Source of the DNA: Dipteris shenzhenensis
Lineage: Eukaryota; Polypodiophyta; Polypodiopsida; Gleicheniales
Assembly: GCA_047967505.1 (NCBI GenBank)
Contig: CM106540.1
DNA length: 64,000 nucleotides
Direction: 5' to 3' (one strand)
Made by a program: the position numbers and the translations under genes. Each line of letters starts with the position of its first letter. Positions within the stretch are counted from its first letter, which is position 1. Of the stretch, positions 1 through 11,071 are shown one piece after another. The notes under the pieces were generated by a model. That model was not told the DNA's origin and did no database searches. It worked only from the letters and a program-made list of their open reading frames with translations.

Positions 1-2049
1 GGCATGGAGTGGCAAGAAGCCCTCTTACTCTCATTTGTGTATATTTGGGTGTGAGGCATATGCACATGTGCCAAAAGAGCTTCAAAAGAAGCTAGATCCT
101 AAGTCTAGGAAATGCATCTTTCTAGGTTATGGTGAAAGTGGAGAGATGGGCTATCGTCTCTGGGATCCAGAAGCAAAGAAGATCATATGCAACCATGATG
201 TAGTCTTCAATGAGAAGAATATGCATAAGGCACCCATGAGGGATGTGGAAATGAGGAGAATCACTTTCCAGGATGTGATTCCACCTGCATATGTTGATAG
301 ATAGCAAGCTGTCCATGCACCAAATGTGCAAGAAATGGTACCACCAAGTACTCCCATAGGTATACAATCAAGGGTAGATGATGGATCATCTATTGGTGGA
401 AATGATGAGCCAAATGTGGCTGATATGCAGGTGGGACAGCAAGCTGAAATGCCCTTGAGAAGATCATCTAGAGTGTCTAGACCACCTGATAGGTTTGTTC
501 CAGGGGTAGACTATGTGATGCTTACTGATTGCAGGGAGCCTTCTTGCTACAGAGAGGCTATGATGCACGAGGATCAATGCAAGTGGGAGTATGCTATGCA
601 ATCAGAGATGAGTTCACTTATGAAGAATAAGACTTGGGACTTAGTTTCTTTGCCACATGGAAAGAAAGCATTGCCATGTAAATGGGTCTACAAAATGAAA
701 GTCACAGGTGATGATGTGCCTAGGTACAAGGCCCGTTTGGTCGCTAAAGGGTTCAAGCAAGAGAAGGGTGTGGACTTTGATGAGATATTCTCTCCGGTTG
801 TGAAGATGACCACACTTAGATGCATGCTTGGACTAGTGGCATCAGAGGATATGGAGCTTATGCAGATGGATGTCAAGATAGCTTTCTTGCATGGGGATTT
901 GCATGAGGAAATTTACATGGTGCAGCCAGAAGGCTTTGAAGAAAAGGGCAAAGAGCATTTAGTTTGCAAGCTGAAGAAGAGTCTCTATGGTCTTAAGCAA
1001 GCGCCTAGAGAATGGTATCAGAAGTTTGATGCTTTTATTCGGTCCCAGGGTTTTAGAAGGAGTGAAATTGATCACTGCCTCTACACTAAAAGGGCTAAGG
1101 ATAATAGCCTGATAATCTTGGCACTATATGTGGATGATATGCTATTGGCTAGCAAGAATACTTATGAGCTAGATGCATTAAAGGCCAAGTTGCATGAGGC
1201 CTTTGATATGAAGGATTTGGGACTTGCAGGTCATATTCTTGGTATGCGCATCACGTGTGATTGGAGTAGGAAACTCCTTTGGCTTTCACAAAAAGAGTAT
1301 GTTACAAAAGTGTTGCAACGTTTCAATATGGAGGGGGGGAAGGCAGTGAGTACTCCATCACCTCCATATGTAAAACTGAGTCATACAAATAGTCCCAAAT
1401 CAGATGAGGAAAGGGCCATGATGGCCAAGGTTCCTTATGCTTCAGTGGTTGGGAGTCTTATGTATGCTATGATAGCTACTAGACTAGACATTGCATTTGT
1501 AGTGGGAGTTGTTAGCCAGTATATGGCTAATCTAGGAAAGAGGCATCATGAGGTACATGAAGGGTACCAAGGAGATGTGCATCTGCTTTGGTAAAGGAGA
1601 CATGCGTGTACTTGGGTACATAGATTCAGACTATGCAAGGCATGTGGATAGTAGGAGATCCACTTCTGGTTATGTGTTCAACTTTGTAGGTGGTGCAGTG
1701 TCGTGGATGTCTCGTGCACAGAAGTGCATTGCTTTGTCTACCACAGAGGCTGAGTATGTTGTAGCCACAGAGGGTTGCAAGGAGGCTATATGGCTTGATC
1801 AGCTAGTTGGAGATTTGGGGATTCATACAGGTGTACCGACATTGCATAGTGATTCCATGAGTGCTATTCAGCTAGCACAAAATCCGGTCTTTCATGCAAA
1901 GACCAAACACATTGAGGTTAGGTACCATTTCATCAAGGAGGTATTTAAGGACAAGCGCATAGAGCTTGTCAAGGTTCATATAGATGATAACCCTACAAAT
2001 ATGCTGATGAAGAGTCTACCTAGTCTGCGTTTTGAGTATGGTCATATAT
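1..2049 (+). mobile_element. Ty1/copia fragment A, same family as element E
   Basis: This is the 3' half of a copia internal region, cut by the window edge on the left. It aligns base for base with element E at an offset of about 13052, with scattered substitutions. Similarity stops at about 2049, just before where the pol stop codon should be, and element B begins there. No LTR is present, so A was truncated by B or by a rearrangement. Confidence 0.93.
2..2049 (+). pseudogene. copia pol remnant: integrase C-terminus, reverse transcriptase, RNase H
   Basis: The reading frame holds the end of integrase, then reverse transcriptase with YGLKQAPREW and the catalytic YVDD box near 1127-1138, then RNase H with DSDYA and the STTEAEY block. 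In an active element these copy the RNA into DNA inside cytoplasmic particles. Two lesions are visible by comparison with E: a TAG at 302-304 where E has CAG, and a 20-bp deletion after position 1546 bounded by short GCAT repeats, which shifts the frame in the linker before RNase H. The frame then resumes from about 1548 to 2049, where the last residues are no longer family-like. The copy cannot make a full polyprotein. Confidence 0.92.
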
Positions 2050-2059
2050 TATGTTCGCA

Positions 2060-2763
2060 GCTCTCTACAAGACCAAGAACACATCCAGGATTCTCACCCT
2101 AAGAAACCAAATCAACTAGAGTTTCCGCAACAGTAGTGAAACCGGTCATGCTTATGTACTCCACATAAAAGACTACAACAATCAACTTGCAGCAGCACGA
2201 GAGACTATGGACCCTGCAGAAATGGTTCAAGTCATTCTGAACAGACTAGGAGAGGGATACGAGAATCTAGTCCAGAGTATTGCCATCCAACAGCAAATTT
2301 CGACATTGGAAGAACTCCTTTCAGTTCTACTTGGTGAAGAACTTAGGACTCAGGCCATTCAAGCATGTAAAGGTCATTCTAATGATCAGGCATTCACAGC
2401 TTTGGATAGAAGTAGAGGCAAAGGCAAAAACAGAGGTAGATCATACCAAAAAAGTGGTCATCATCAACAAAATCAAAGTCAGCATCAACATCAACATTAG
2501 CATCAGCATCATCCTCAGCAAAATCAGAATTAGCAAAGAGGAAATCATTCCAACCGAGGAAGATTTCAAGGACGAGGGAATGCATCCACCAATGTGTCAA
2601 ACATTCAGTGCAACTACTGTCACAAGTTTGGACACTATGAAAGAGATTGCTGCAAGAAGTAGTACGATCAAGGCGGTCAATCCAGCAGTAATCGCGGGAA
2701 TTCTCGAGGAAGAGAAAATCATCGTGGTGGAAATTCTAGTCACAGTCATTTTGCAAATGAACA
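2060..2763 (+). pseudogene. copia gag remnant (element B)
   Basis: The N-terminal part of gag is missing. The remaining frame shows the UBN2-type gag core around 2150-2380, with the pattern ILNRLGEGYENLV and LLGEELRTQ, then a Gln/His-rich spacer, then a CCHC zinc knuckle CNYCHKFGHYERDC at about 2609-2650. Gag would form the particle and bind the RNA. In-frame TAG stops lie at 2498-2500, near 2534 and near 2660. The codon contexts suggest CAG to TAG changes, but no intact copy of this family is in the window to prove it. The frame is the same as that of the protease-integrase segment that follows. Confidence 0.82.
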
Positions 2764-2770
2764 TGGAAAT

Positions 2771-4330
2771 ATGTTTCTTGCAAGTGAGGAATTGCATCAG
2801 ACTGATGCAATGCACCTAGACACTGATTTCAATCCCAAAGAGGATTTCAATTATCAAGTCAACCAAGTGGAACAAGATCCTTGGTACATCGACAGCGGTG
2901 CATCATCTCATATGACAAATCATCAAGAATGGTTCACAGAAATGAAGCCATTAGAAGGACAGAAGAATGTCATCTACACAGCAGACAATACACTGAATCC
3001 AATTCAAGGGACAAGTGTTATCCCTATGAACAATTTCACTGGTACAAAAGGATTAGTCAAAGATGTGCTCTATGTTCCGAAGCTCAGAAAGAACCTTTTG
3101 TCAGTAGGTCAAATGATGGAACACAATTACAAAGTCATCTTCGATAGTGATGAATGCACTATCAGAGACAAATCCAAAAGATGTCAGCTAGTAGCAAAAG
3201 GTGTCAAGGAAGGACGCTTATATAGAATGCTAGCTATAGTACCAGATAAGCATGCCATGTCAGTTCAAATGCAACAGATGCCACTATCTGCAAAATGGCA
3301 CAAGAGATATGGTCATGTCAACTTCAAGTACTTGTTAGATATCAGGAATCAGAATATGGCAATTGGGATTTCGAAGCTACAGTTTCTTGGAAAGGTTTGT
3401 GAAGCATGCTACTTCGGCAAACAAAAGCGAACCAACTTTGTCAGAAGTACCTCTCGTGCACGAGGTATTCTTGATTTGATACATACAGATGTATGGGATT
3501 ATGCCCAGACCCGCAGCATCAATGGTTCACTTTACTACTTGATCTTCATCGACGACTATAGCAAATATTGTTGGGTCTACTTTCTGAAAGAGAAATTTGA
3601 AGTGTTTTCCAGATTTCAAGAATTCAAAGGCATGGTAGAAAACCAAACAAGCAGAAAGATCAAGGTCATGAGATCAGACAGAGGAGGTGAATACATGTCT
3701 TCAGCATTCATGAATTTTTGCAGAAACCACGGCATACGAAGACGATTCACATGTGCAGATACTCCTCAGCAAAATGCAAGAGCTGAAAGGAAGAATGGGA
3801 CTTTAGCAGACAATGCTAGAGCATTGCTTAGTGAAAAGCATCTTCCAAATCAGTATTGGGCAGAAGCAATAGCTACAGCTAACTACTTGCTTAATCGGCT
3901 TCCTACTAAACTGATACAAGGTATGACTCCTTATGAAGCATTCACCGGATACAAGCCACGCATTGGGAATCTCCACATATTTGGTTGCATAGCATATGCC
4001 CACATACATGATGATCATCGCAGGAAATTGGATGAGAAGTCATGCAAATGCATCATGGTTGGCTACAGTGAAGAAAGCAAAGCATACAAATTGTATGATC
4101 CCATCAACGGCGAGGTCATTATCTCCAAAGATGTAATCTTTAATGAGAAATCAGAATGGAAAACCTCACCTACACAGGAGATAGAAGCATCGACTTCACA
4201 GTCATCTACAGAACAGGTTGACGAAGAAGAGCAAGAATTGCCAGCAACACCCCAAGCAGAGCCACAACAGCTTAGACGGTCTACTAGGGAAAGCAGACCT
4301 ATGCTCAGAAAGGCAAAGCAATTCAAGTGA
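2771..4330 (+). pseudogene. copia protease and integrase segment (element B)
   Basis: This is the longest open stretch of B, about 519 codons. It contains the aspartic protease motif WYIDSGASSHMT near 2881-2916, the pre-integrase HHCC zinc region (WHKRYGH to CEACYFGK, about 3297-3420), and the integrase catalytic triad: Asp in IHTDVWDY near 3488, Asp in MRSDRGGEY near 3677, and Glu in ARAERKNGT at 3784. The last two have the usual 35-residue spacing. The segment ends at a TGA at 4328-4330, and reverse transcriptase resumes in another frame. All the integrase signature residues are kept, but the polyprotein is broken on both sides. Confidence 0.9.
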
Positions 4331-4399
4331 AAACCACCAACTATGCTCTTATGACTACCATCATGGCTATAGAAGAGCCAGTGTACTTCGAAGATGTAG

Positions 4400-5697
4400 T
4401 AGACAAGCCATAATGGCAAACTGCTATGAATGAAGAAATGGATGCTTTGTATAAAAATAACACTTGGGAATTATGCAACCTTCCACCAGGAAAGAAGGCC
4501 ATAGCAAACAAATGGGTATACAAAGTGAAATACAATCCAGATGGCAGTATTCAGAGATACAAAGCCAGATTAGTTGCAAAAGGATTTGCACAACAATATG
4601 GTCAAGGCTATGATGAGACTTATGCTCCAGTAGCAAAGATGGATTCCATACGATTCTTGATATCACTAGCGACACTCAGCAAATGGAATGTGTATCAGCT
4701 TGATGTCAAGAACTATAATTGCACTTTTGTACGTAGATGATCTGATTGTGACAGGAAGCAAGGATAGCTTCATCAGAAAATTGAAACAATACTTATCTAC
4801 AGAGTTCGACATGAAAGATCTTGGACTTATGCACTATTGTCTTGGAATTGAGTTCTGGAGAGATTCAGATAGCATATTCATGAGTCAACTCAAGTATGTT
4901 GACAGTCTCCTAAAGAAGTTTCATATGGAAGATTGCAAGATTGCAGCCACTCCCATGGAACAGAGTTTGAAACTTACTAAAGATTCAGAAAAACCTACAG
5001 TCAATGACAGATATTACAGGCAGCTCATCAGATCTCTTATATATCTGACAATCACATGGCTAGATATTTGTCATGCAGTAAGCTCACTAGCACAGTTTAT
5101 GGCAAATCCAAAATAGTCTCACTAGAATGCAGCCAAAAGAGTCTTGAGATACATAAGAGGTATAAGACAGTTTGGGATAGAATACAGAGGAATTCATCCA
5201 CGGTTGCATGGATACTATGACAGTGACTATGCTGGAGATCATGAGACCAAGAGATCAACATAGGGATATGCATTTTTCCTTGGTCAAGGTGCTATATCAT
5301 GGTTGTCAAACAAACAGCCAACTGTTTCTTTGTCTTTGACTGAAGAAGAATATAGAGCACTCACTACAGGTGCATGTGAGGCTATATGGCTCAGAAGACT
5401 ATTGTCAGAAACAGATTACTTTGATGAGTCAAAGCCAACAATAATATACTGTGATAATCAATCGGCTCAAGCCGCCATTGGCCAAAAATCCAGTATATCA
5501 CTCCAGGACAAAGCACATTGATGCAGAGAGCACTTCATCAGAGAAAGAGTGTTACTTGGTGACATCACACTATAGCATTGTGATAGCAAAGAAAATGTTG
5601 CAGACATCTTTACCAAACCACTCGGTAGGGAGCTATTCGAGAAACATCGACTAGCTCTTGGTTTAATGCAGAGGTGCAAATCTCCTCAATTGCTATG
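4400..5697 (+). pseudogene. copia reverse transcriptase and RNase H with internal deletion (element B)
   Basis: The reverse transcriptase N-terminus (NTWELCNLPPGKKAI, KWVYKVKY, YKARLVAKGF) is open from 4426. It stops abruptly after QLDVK near 4713 and rejoins just before the YVDD box at about 4728. Roughly 100 codons of the palm, including the family's NGDL and YGLKQAPR motifs, are missing. RNase H follows, with in-frame TAG stops near 5115 and 5262 and a frameshift near 5475 in the region of AKNPVYHSRTKHID. The C-terminal block ending ALGLMQ lies near 5640-5673. The enzyme must be dead, since the deletion removes the primer-grip side of the palm. Confidence 0.88.
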
Positions 5698-5702
5698 AAC
5701 AG

Positions 5703-6560
5703 CTCTATAAGTATTGCCTGCGCGCTATTGCTGGACTCTTTCTTTACTCCATTCTTCTCATCTGCAATCTTCTTTCGGCACTCATTCTGCTTGTGCCCTT
5801 TCTTGTTGCAATAGAAGCACTTGATCTTCTTCTTTCTCTTTCTATCATCAGAAGAAGATGGGTTACCAGAGTCCTTACCCTTACCTTTCTTTGATCTGGT
5901 CCAAAAAGCCGAATCTTCTCTAGTCCTCGTCTTTTGACGCATCTCCTCCTCCAGAAGCATCGCGCTGAAATCCTCAAAGTTGAGGGGCAGATTTCTGTTC
6001 TGCGTATTCAGCGCCCTAACAAGAACGTCGTACTTTGGTGGGAGAATCTGTATGCACCTTCGTGCTAGATTCTCGAAGGTGATGGTGATGCCAATCGCAG
6101 TCATCTGATCCCGCAGATTCTTCACCCTGGTGATGAACTTCTCTGCCGCTTCAGACTCAAACAACTTCTCGTTCGTGAGTTGAGTCTCCAGATTCTGAAT
6201 TCGCATTTGATTCGTGGTCTTGCACTGATTTTTCAAGACCGTTCATGCCTCCTCCGCTCTAGTGACATGTTGAATTAACGCCATGACGGAATCACTTACA
6301 CTGCAGACAATAGAACACAGCGCATCTACATTTCTTCTTGTCCACGCGAGAATCTCATCCGCAGTTGGTACTATCCGTTGTCCTGCATTGGCTCGATCCG
6401 ATCTCAGAACTGGCCTCACGTCCACCCCAGTAGCAGTGTCCCAAAGCTCATATGCGCTTAGGATGCTCTTCATCTTGAACTTCCAGAGAGAATAGTTAGA
6501 GCCATCCAACTTTCCGCTTTCGTTGAATGGTGGGATTCGCAGTCTTGCGAGCTGGGCCAT
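5703..6560 (-). pseudogene. copia gag polyprotein (element C) with one nonsense codon
   Basis: The ATG is at 6558-6560, about 55 bp after the primer site. Near residues 13-27 is the DUF4219-like start KLDGSNYSLWKFKMKS. The UBN2 gag core follows. Near the end is a basic Lys-rich stretch and a zinc knuckle CFYCNKKGHKQNEC at about 5775-5820. The frame is open except for a TGA at 6243-6245 at a position usually occupied by Trp in this gag family. The reading frame runs past 5703 only as junction sequence shared with B. Product role if intact: capsid and RNA packaging. Confidence 0.88.
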
Positions 6561-6614
6561 CTCTCACAATCTGCTCACAAACAGAAAGACACTACCAAAT
6601 CTTCTTGCTAGAGT

Positions 6615-6630
6615 CCAGGCTCTAATACCA
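6615..6630 (-). other. tRNA primer binding site of element C
   Basis: On the minus strand TGGTATTAGAGCCTGG directly follows the LTR end. It matches the 3' end of initiator-Met tRNA (TGGTATCAGAGC) with one change, as in most plant copia elements. Confidence 0.85.
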
Positions 6631-7349
6631 TGTAAGAAAATAATACAACGTCTGTGCTCAACAGATAACAAGATCTCGTACGCAAGAGAGAAAACAAGAT
6701 AGTATGGAGGATTACTGTAGAACTGATACAATAGATGGTGCTGCCTCCCAACCGTGCACTCCTGTGAAAGAAGCTTCGATGGCATGCTAGAAACAGTAGA
6801 AGACGGAGGCTGAATACTAAGGAATAGGTTGCTATAGCCAGTGATGAAATGGGCTTCACGGGCTTGCTCTTATATAGCCACCAGTCATAGTCGGTTAGGC
6901 TTAATTGGGTGGCCAACCCAGTCCGCCCAAAACGGTCGACTGGGGGTCGGTCCCGAAATAGGCCACCAACCATACGACAGAACCGATGCGCAAAATAGAG
7001 CAACTAACCTACAATTACTGTTCGGCCCACAACCATCCGGGATCATCTGAGGCTCCAAACGGGCCCCGCAACCCGAGAGTGGGCTGCCCTGGGAAATGCT
7101 CCGTCTACCCTTAGTGCGGTCAATCAAGGGATGCCTTCCCCCACTTGCATGTAGCCTAGTTGGCAGTGTGCCAAATCTATCTGAAGCCATCCAGCCATCA
7201 AGCCACACATGGCCCCCATCTGGTGTCCAAACCAGGACCTACCGGATAACTGAGCTACTCAAATGCCTTCTCCTCATATGGGGGGGCTTACAAGTAGAGT
7301 TAGCTGGTTCCCGCGTAGTTACACGAGAGTGGAGCATTGATATCTAACA
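6631..7349 (-). repeat. 5' LTR of element C (719 bp)
   Basis: On the minus strand it begins TGTTAGATATCAATG and ends TTTCTTACA, the usual TG...CA boundaries. A TATA box (TATATAAG) lies at plus positions 6869-6876, so the minus-strand promoter would drive gag. The plus-strand bases outside the LTR, GATCC at 7350-7354, read GGATC in the element's orientation, against TGATC outside the LTR of D. Confidence 0.9.
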
Positions 7350-7461
7350 GATCCCCATGTACAAGAAAACACAAAACAACATTGGGTCTGGTCAGATGGT
7401 GTTGCCTCTCAATTTACATTAGCCCATGGATTCTACTTTGTCTCAACGTTTAGGTCCCTGA

Positions 7462-8117
7462 CATGATGTGAAATTTATTGGGTCTAGCCATGGCAAGGGT
7501 GAACATAACGGATGTCATGCTGTTATTAAGTAAGCTTTGTTTAAACACCAAGTAACATGCCCTCAAGTAAAGGTCAGTGTTGCCTATGATGATGTAACAT
7601 GGCTTAAAACCAACCTCTCCATCAGGGCACAATCAACTTGCAATAGTGCATCAAGTGTTCCATGAAGTGAAAGTGAATGAATTGACAAGGAGAATCAAGC
7701 ATGATTGTGAGGCCGTAGCTTGCAGAGTATATGGGGCTTTTCAAACAACGATCTCCTCAAAACAAGAAATTATGTAGTGTGTGCATCATTGGGGATCATG
7801 AAAATTGTGAGGACATTGCAAGTGTGAAGAGATGGGAGCCAATTCAAGTTTTCCCTCTACGTGAAGATTGAGTGAGAAATAGTGGAGAGACAAACAAGGA
7901 ATCATCCCAGTTTGGGGAGTGTTTTGATGACCTCTTTGATTGCATGGAAGAGGGGGATAACTTTTTAGTTGTCGCTTCCTTTGGGCACAACGAGGAAGCT
8001 TTACCCTACTCTATGTTGCCATGGACTAAACCCAACCACTATGCTTATTTTAGTAAATCCCAAACAACCGCGGTGCTTGTTTTTGTAAATCCCAAAAAAC
8101 CTCGTGCTTGTTTTTAG
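7462..8117 (+). pseudogene. decayed gene of unknown function, GSSHGKGEHNG motif
   Basis: From 7462 a plus-strand frame reads HDVKFIGSSHGKGEHNG, then meets a TAA near 7528. Another frame, from 7749 to 8117, carries a Cys-rich part (CSVCIIGDHENC) and an acidic part, with one TGA at 7869-7871. The HGKGEHDG-type motif is one I associate with uncharacterised plant proteins that are often transposon-linked; that is memory, not a search. The protein-like composition over some 650 bp with a frameshift and stops argues for a dead gene rather than chance. Confidence 0.42.
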
Positions 8118-8170
8118 TAAATTCCTAACAACCATCGTGCTTTCTTTAGTAAATCCCAGAAATCCCCTAG

Positions 8171-8171
8171 T

Positions 8172-8253
<82 letters not shown>

Positions 8254-8345
8254 CGTGCGTGTGTGTGTGTGTGTGTGTTTATGTGTGTGTGTGTGCATGC
8301 GTGCATGCATGTAGGTGCGTGCACATGCACGTGTGTGCTTGCGTG
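8171..8345 (+). repeat. compound microsatellite (CT)n-(GT)n
   Basis: About 37 uninterrupted CT units are followed by about 100 bp of GT-rich sequence with GTGC and GCAT interruptions. Every open frame across it is a low-complexity artefact. Confidence 0.97.
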
Positions 8346-9109
8346 TGACTATTAGAACAATGATGGTACTCACTTAGCACCATCTAGTTTCCAAACTCAA
8401 ATATTCAAGATCCACATTGCAAACTCAAGAACATCTCATTCAAAAGATCCACATTGTAGTATCGTCCTTCAAATGGACCGATGTATATTCCAAGTGGGAG
8501 CTCTAAGACCATCTAATTCACAAGCTCAAATTTTGAAGATTGAATTGTAGACTTGGGATCATTTGCAGGCTTAGAATTTCAAGATACAAATTCATCTTGA
8601 AATGTCATTGAAATGGGCTGATGGCTATTCTAGGGCAGCTCTAAGATTGTGGATGGTCGATTAGTACAATTATAGCCATCAATGAACACCGGCCCTACAT
8701 GAGAGCCGTCATAACCATCTAAATTCTCAGCCTCAGATTAACTTGCATCATATTGTTATAACAATGACTGTGCACTTAGGACCATGTAATTCACAAGATC
8801 AAATTAGCATTGAGCCATAATTGGACTATAAGAACAATAGGAAATCAAATTGTTAGAATTTTAGAATGTCTAGCTATAATGCCATTCAAAATGGTTACAA
8901 TTTGCAATTTGCTAGTTTTCTTGCCATTGAATTTTATTATGATCTTGGTTGTGATGATCAAGAAATTATTCCATGGAAACCATCTAATTGCATGTCATGG
9001 GATCTGGAGTCCGAGAAATATACACCAGTGGCCAAACAATGATATATCTGACCACCTATGCTAGGCTAGGCTATCAGCAAGGTGGGTGCTAGCTAGAATA
9101 TTTGATTGG
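8346..9109. other. intergenic, nothing recognised
   Basis: AT-rich sequence with loosely repeated phrases such as ACCATCTA and TTCACAAGCTCAAAT. I see no coding signal, RNA gene or element boundary. Confidence 0.5.
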
Positions 9110-9463
9110 GACTCTTCAAGTGCCACCACTCCTCCCTCTTGATCCTGCCCCCTAAAACCCATGATTTTTGGGCGAAATGAATGGACAAATGGTCCCTTGC
9201 CCTTTGGATCATCTTACAAGGGCAATTACATGTGATCATTCAAATATATTATGAAATGAATAAAGTATTTGTATTTGGATAAATGTTTTCTTAATTCTAA
9301 TTTTAATTGCAGTGTAATAGTTTAAAAACGGCTCACAAAAATTTATCCTTTTGACTTGGTCCGATGAAAAAGGGTTGTTGGCTTGGGTGAAGTAATGACT
9401 ACGGAGCCTGCAACAACTTGACATAGGAACCATTTCCACATGGATATACTTTGTTGCTCGTAC
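9110..9463 (+). repeat. diverged tandem duplication, unit 1
   Basis: It shares ordered blocks with 15368-15930: the CCTAAAACCCAT block, a CCCTTGGCCTTTGG-like block, an ATCATTCAA block, TTGTTGGCT(T/C)GGGTGAAGTA and CATGGATATACTTT. The two copies are clearly diverged in between. Element E sits exactly between them. Confidence 0.7.
9459..9463 (+). repeat. target-site duplication of E, left copy
   Basis: CGTAC directly precedes the 5' LTR and is repeated exactly at 15363-15367 after the 3' LTR. Five bases is the normal copia integrase duplication. Confidence 0.95.
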
Positions 9464-9632
9464 TGTGGGGTTAAAGGTCACTGTGCCTTAACCCCAGTTA
9501 TGTACAATACTCAAACACATATATAAATGAATGAAAAAGAAGATTAGGGTGGTACTGCACCCACCAAACTTGTGTGGCTCTCTCTCTCTCTCTCTCCTTC
9601 TTCCGTTCTTGCTTCCGTTGAGAGCACTCTCA
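9464..9632 (+). repeat. 5' LTR of E (169 bp)
   Basis: It begins TGTGGGGTTAAAGG and ends GCACTCTCA. It contains a TATA-like ATATATAAAT at about 9519-9528 and a (CT)n run near 9578-9596. Confidence 0.94.
9519..9528 (+). promoter_or_regulatory. TATA box of the E 5' LTR
   Basis: ATATATAAAT lies about 105 bp before the LTR end, the expected place for the RNA polymerase II start of a short plant LTR. The copy in the 3' LTR is identical. Confidence 0.6.
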
Positions 9633-9634
9633 AC

Positions 9635-9650
9635 TGGTATCAGAGCCCGG
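9635..9650 (+). other. tRNA primer binding site of E
   Basis: TGGTATCAGAGCCCGG begins two bases after the LTR end. It is a full match to the usual 12-base initiator-Met complement. Confidence 0.93.
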
Positions 9651-11071
9651 GTGATCTAGCTGAGCATGCGTGAATGCTTGAAGCTCAGCAGCTCTGTAGG
9701 AGGAAGGAGAAGCTCTGTGGGAAGCTTTGTGGGTGACTTTACTTACATCCGAGTGTGCAGAGACCTTGGAGGAACCTTTGGAAAAGTCACTTTGGCTTTG
9801 TGAAGTGGTTTTGAGAGCCTGTTAAGAGCTTTCAAAGAAAAAGTCGTTTTTTGAGCTTTTCCCTGTTCCGTTCGATGACAGAGACTCCGTATTGACTTGT
9901 GGAGGCAACTATTGCTTGCTTTTGGTGTCCACATTACTTCACGAGCTTGGAAACACCTTCATTCTTGAATCTGGGATCATTTCATTGGATTTCTGACTCA
10001 CTGTGTCAGTTCCTGCGTTTTTTGCCCGGGTGTTGGAACTCAAGTTTGGAGCAACCATTTGCAGATCTGTCAGTTCCGGTGGACTCCAGAGGTCCTAAAA
10101 CTTCTATGTTACTCATCATTCGCACTCCGGTGGAGTTTACAGATAGCTCTGTTTCCAAAAACGTTTTTCAGTCCGTGTGTTGGACCCAGTGATTGAGACC
10201 ACGGTTTCCAAAACCGTCTGTCCCATTGCGTTCCGGACACCCAAAAACCCCTACCTATCAGTTCTTGTGTGATTCGGTGGAGGATTTTCAGAGTTATAAA
10301 TCTCTGTGTATTCGATTTCGTCTCTCTGTTATGCATTTCTCATACTAAGGTTTTGAAACCTTAGATTTATGCCACATGGCAGTGGATAAGTGTTGACTCC
10401 CATTTCTCACTCATCGGTTGGGATTTTGGAGTTCTGGCAGAAGAGAGATATTTGCAGATTTTCTTGCTGAGTCCGATTATGCAATGGCGCCCATGTTTTG
10501 AAGCATCTCAGGTTCTATTTTCAGTAGCGCTCATTACCGTGGGACTATGATTTCTTGAGCATACCTTATGCAGATCACTCTGGTTGCAGTTTGAGCAGTA
10601 TGCGCTCATTCGTGGTATGCATTGGGTTGCAGTGGATGATTTATAGGCCATTTGGATGCATTGCGGTCCTTGTTGGATGCGCTGATAGGCCCAAATTACC
10701 TTGTGGGATGCTATTTTTTATGGACGCTTTGCACATGGATGCTATTTTAAGCTGAGGGACAGCTTTGACACATTGCAGGTGATGCACTGATAGTGCTATG
10801 CTCTCTTGGATGAGACATTATTGATGCATATGCCAGTGGACAGTGTTTATGCTTGAGTCATTTGGCACTTATTGGCATTTTCTTTTGGGCCAGATTTGCT
10901 CATATGGATGCATAGTATATGCACATGAGTCAGATGCATCTTTTGATGCTTTGAGCTTTGAATTTTGGTGATATTTCACTCTATTGTGGCATACACATTT
11001 GGGTGCACCTGGTATTTGGTGTGATTCTCTCTTGCAGGCACTAGCATTTGGGATTTTGCTTTATTTGCATC
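9651..11071 (+). other. long untranslated leader of E
   Basis: About 1.42 kb lies between primer site and gag with no long open frame and no gag or pol similarity. The last 300 bp (10765-11071) is conserved in fragment F at 55019-55345, so the leader belongs to the family and is not a later insertion. It could hold packaging or translation signals; nothing in the sequence proves that. Confidence 0.75.

Larger units (their letters stand above)
2050..5698 (+). mobile_element. Ty1/copia element B, internal region only, decayed
   Basis: This is a different copia family from A and E. It runs from mid-gag through zinc knuckle, protease, integrase, reverse transcriptase and RNase H to what looks like the natural end of pol near 5696. 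Neither LTR is present: the left edge is fused to A and the right edge is fused head-on to the gag end of minus-strand element C. Domain order is copia type, with integrase before reverse transcriptase. Confidence 0.9.
5699..7349 (-). mobile_element. Ty1/copia element C: 5' LTR, primer site and gag only
   Basis: Read on the minus strand this is the 5' part of a copia element: a 719-bp LTR, an initiator-Met tRNA primer site, a short leader and gag. It ends at the gag/protease boundary, where it meets the 3' end of B. The LTR is closely similar to the LTR of D at 27056-27780, and D begins with protease, so C and D together make one element of the same family. Confidence 0.9.

Noticed and set aside
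8001-8373. Arg/Glu and His/Thr-rich frames at 8.0-8.4 kb
   Set aside because: Translation of the CT/GT microsatellite.
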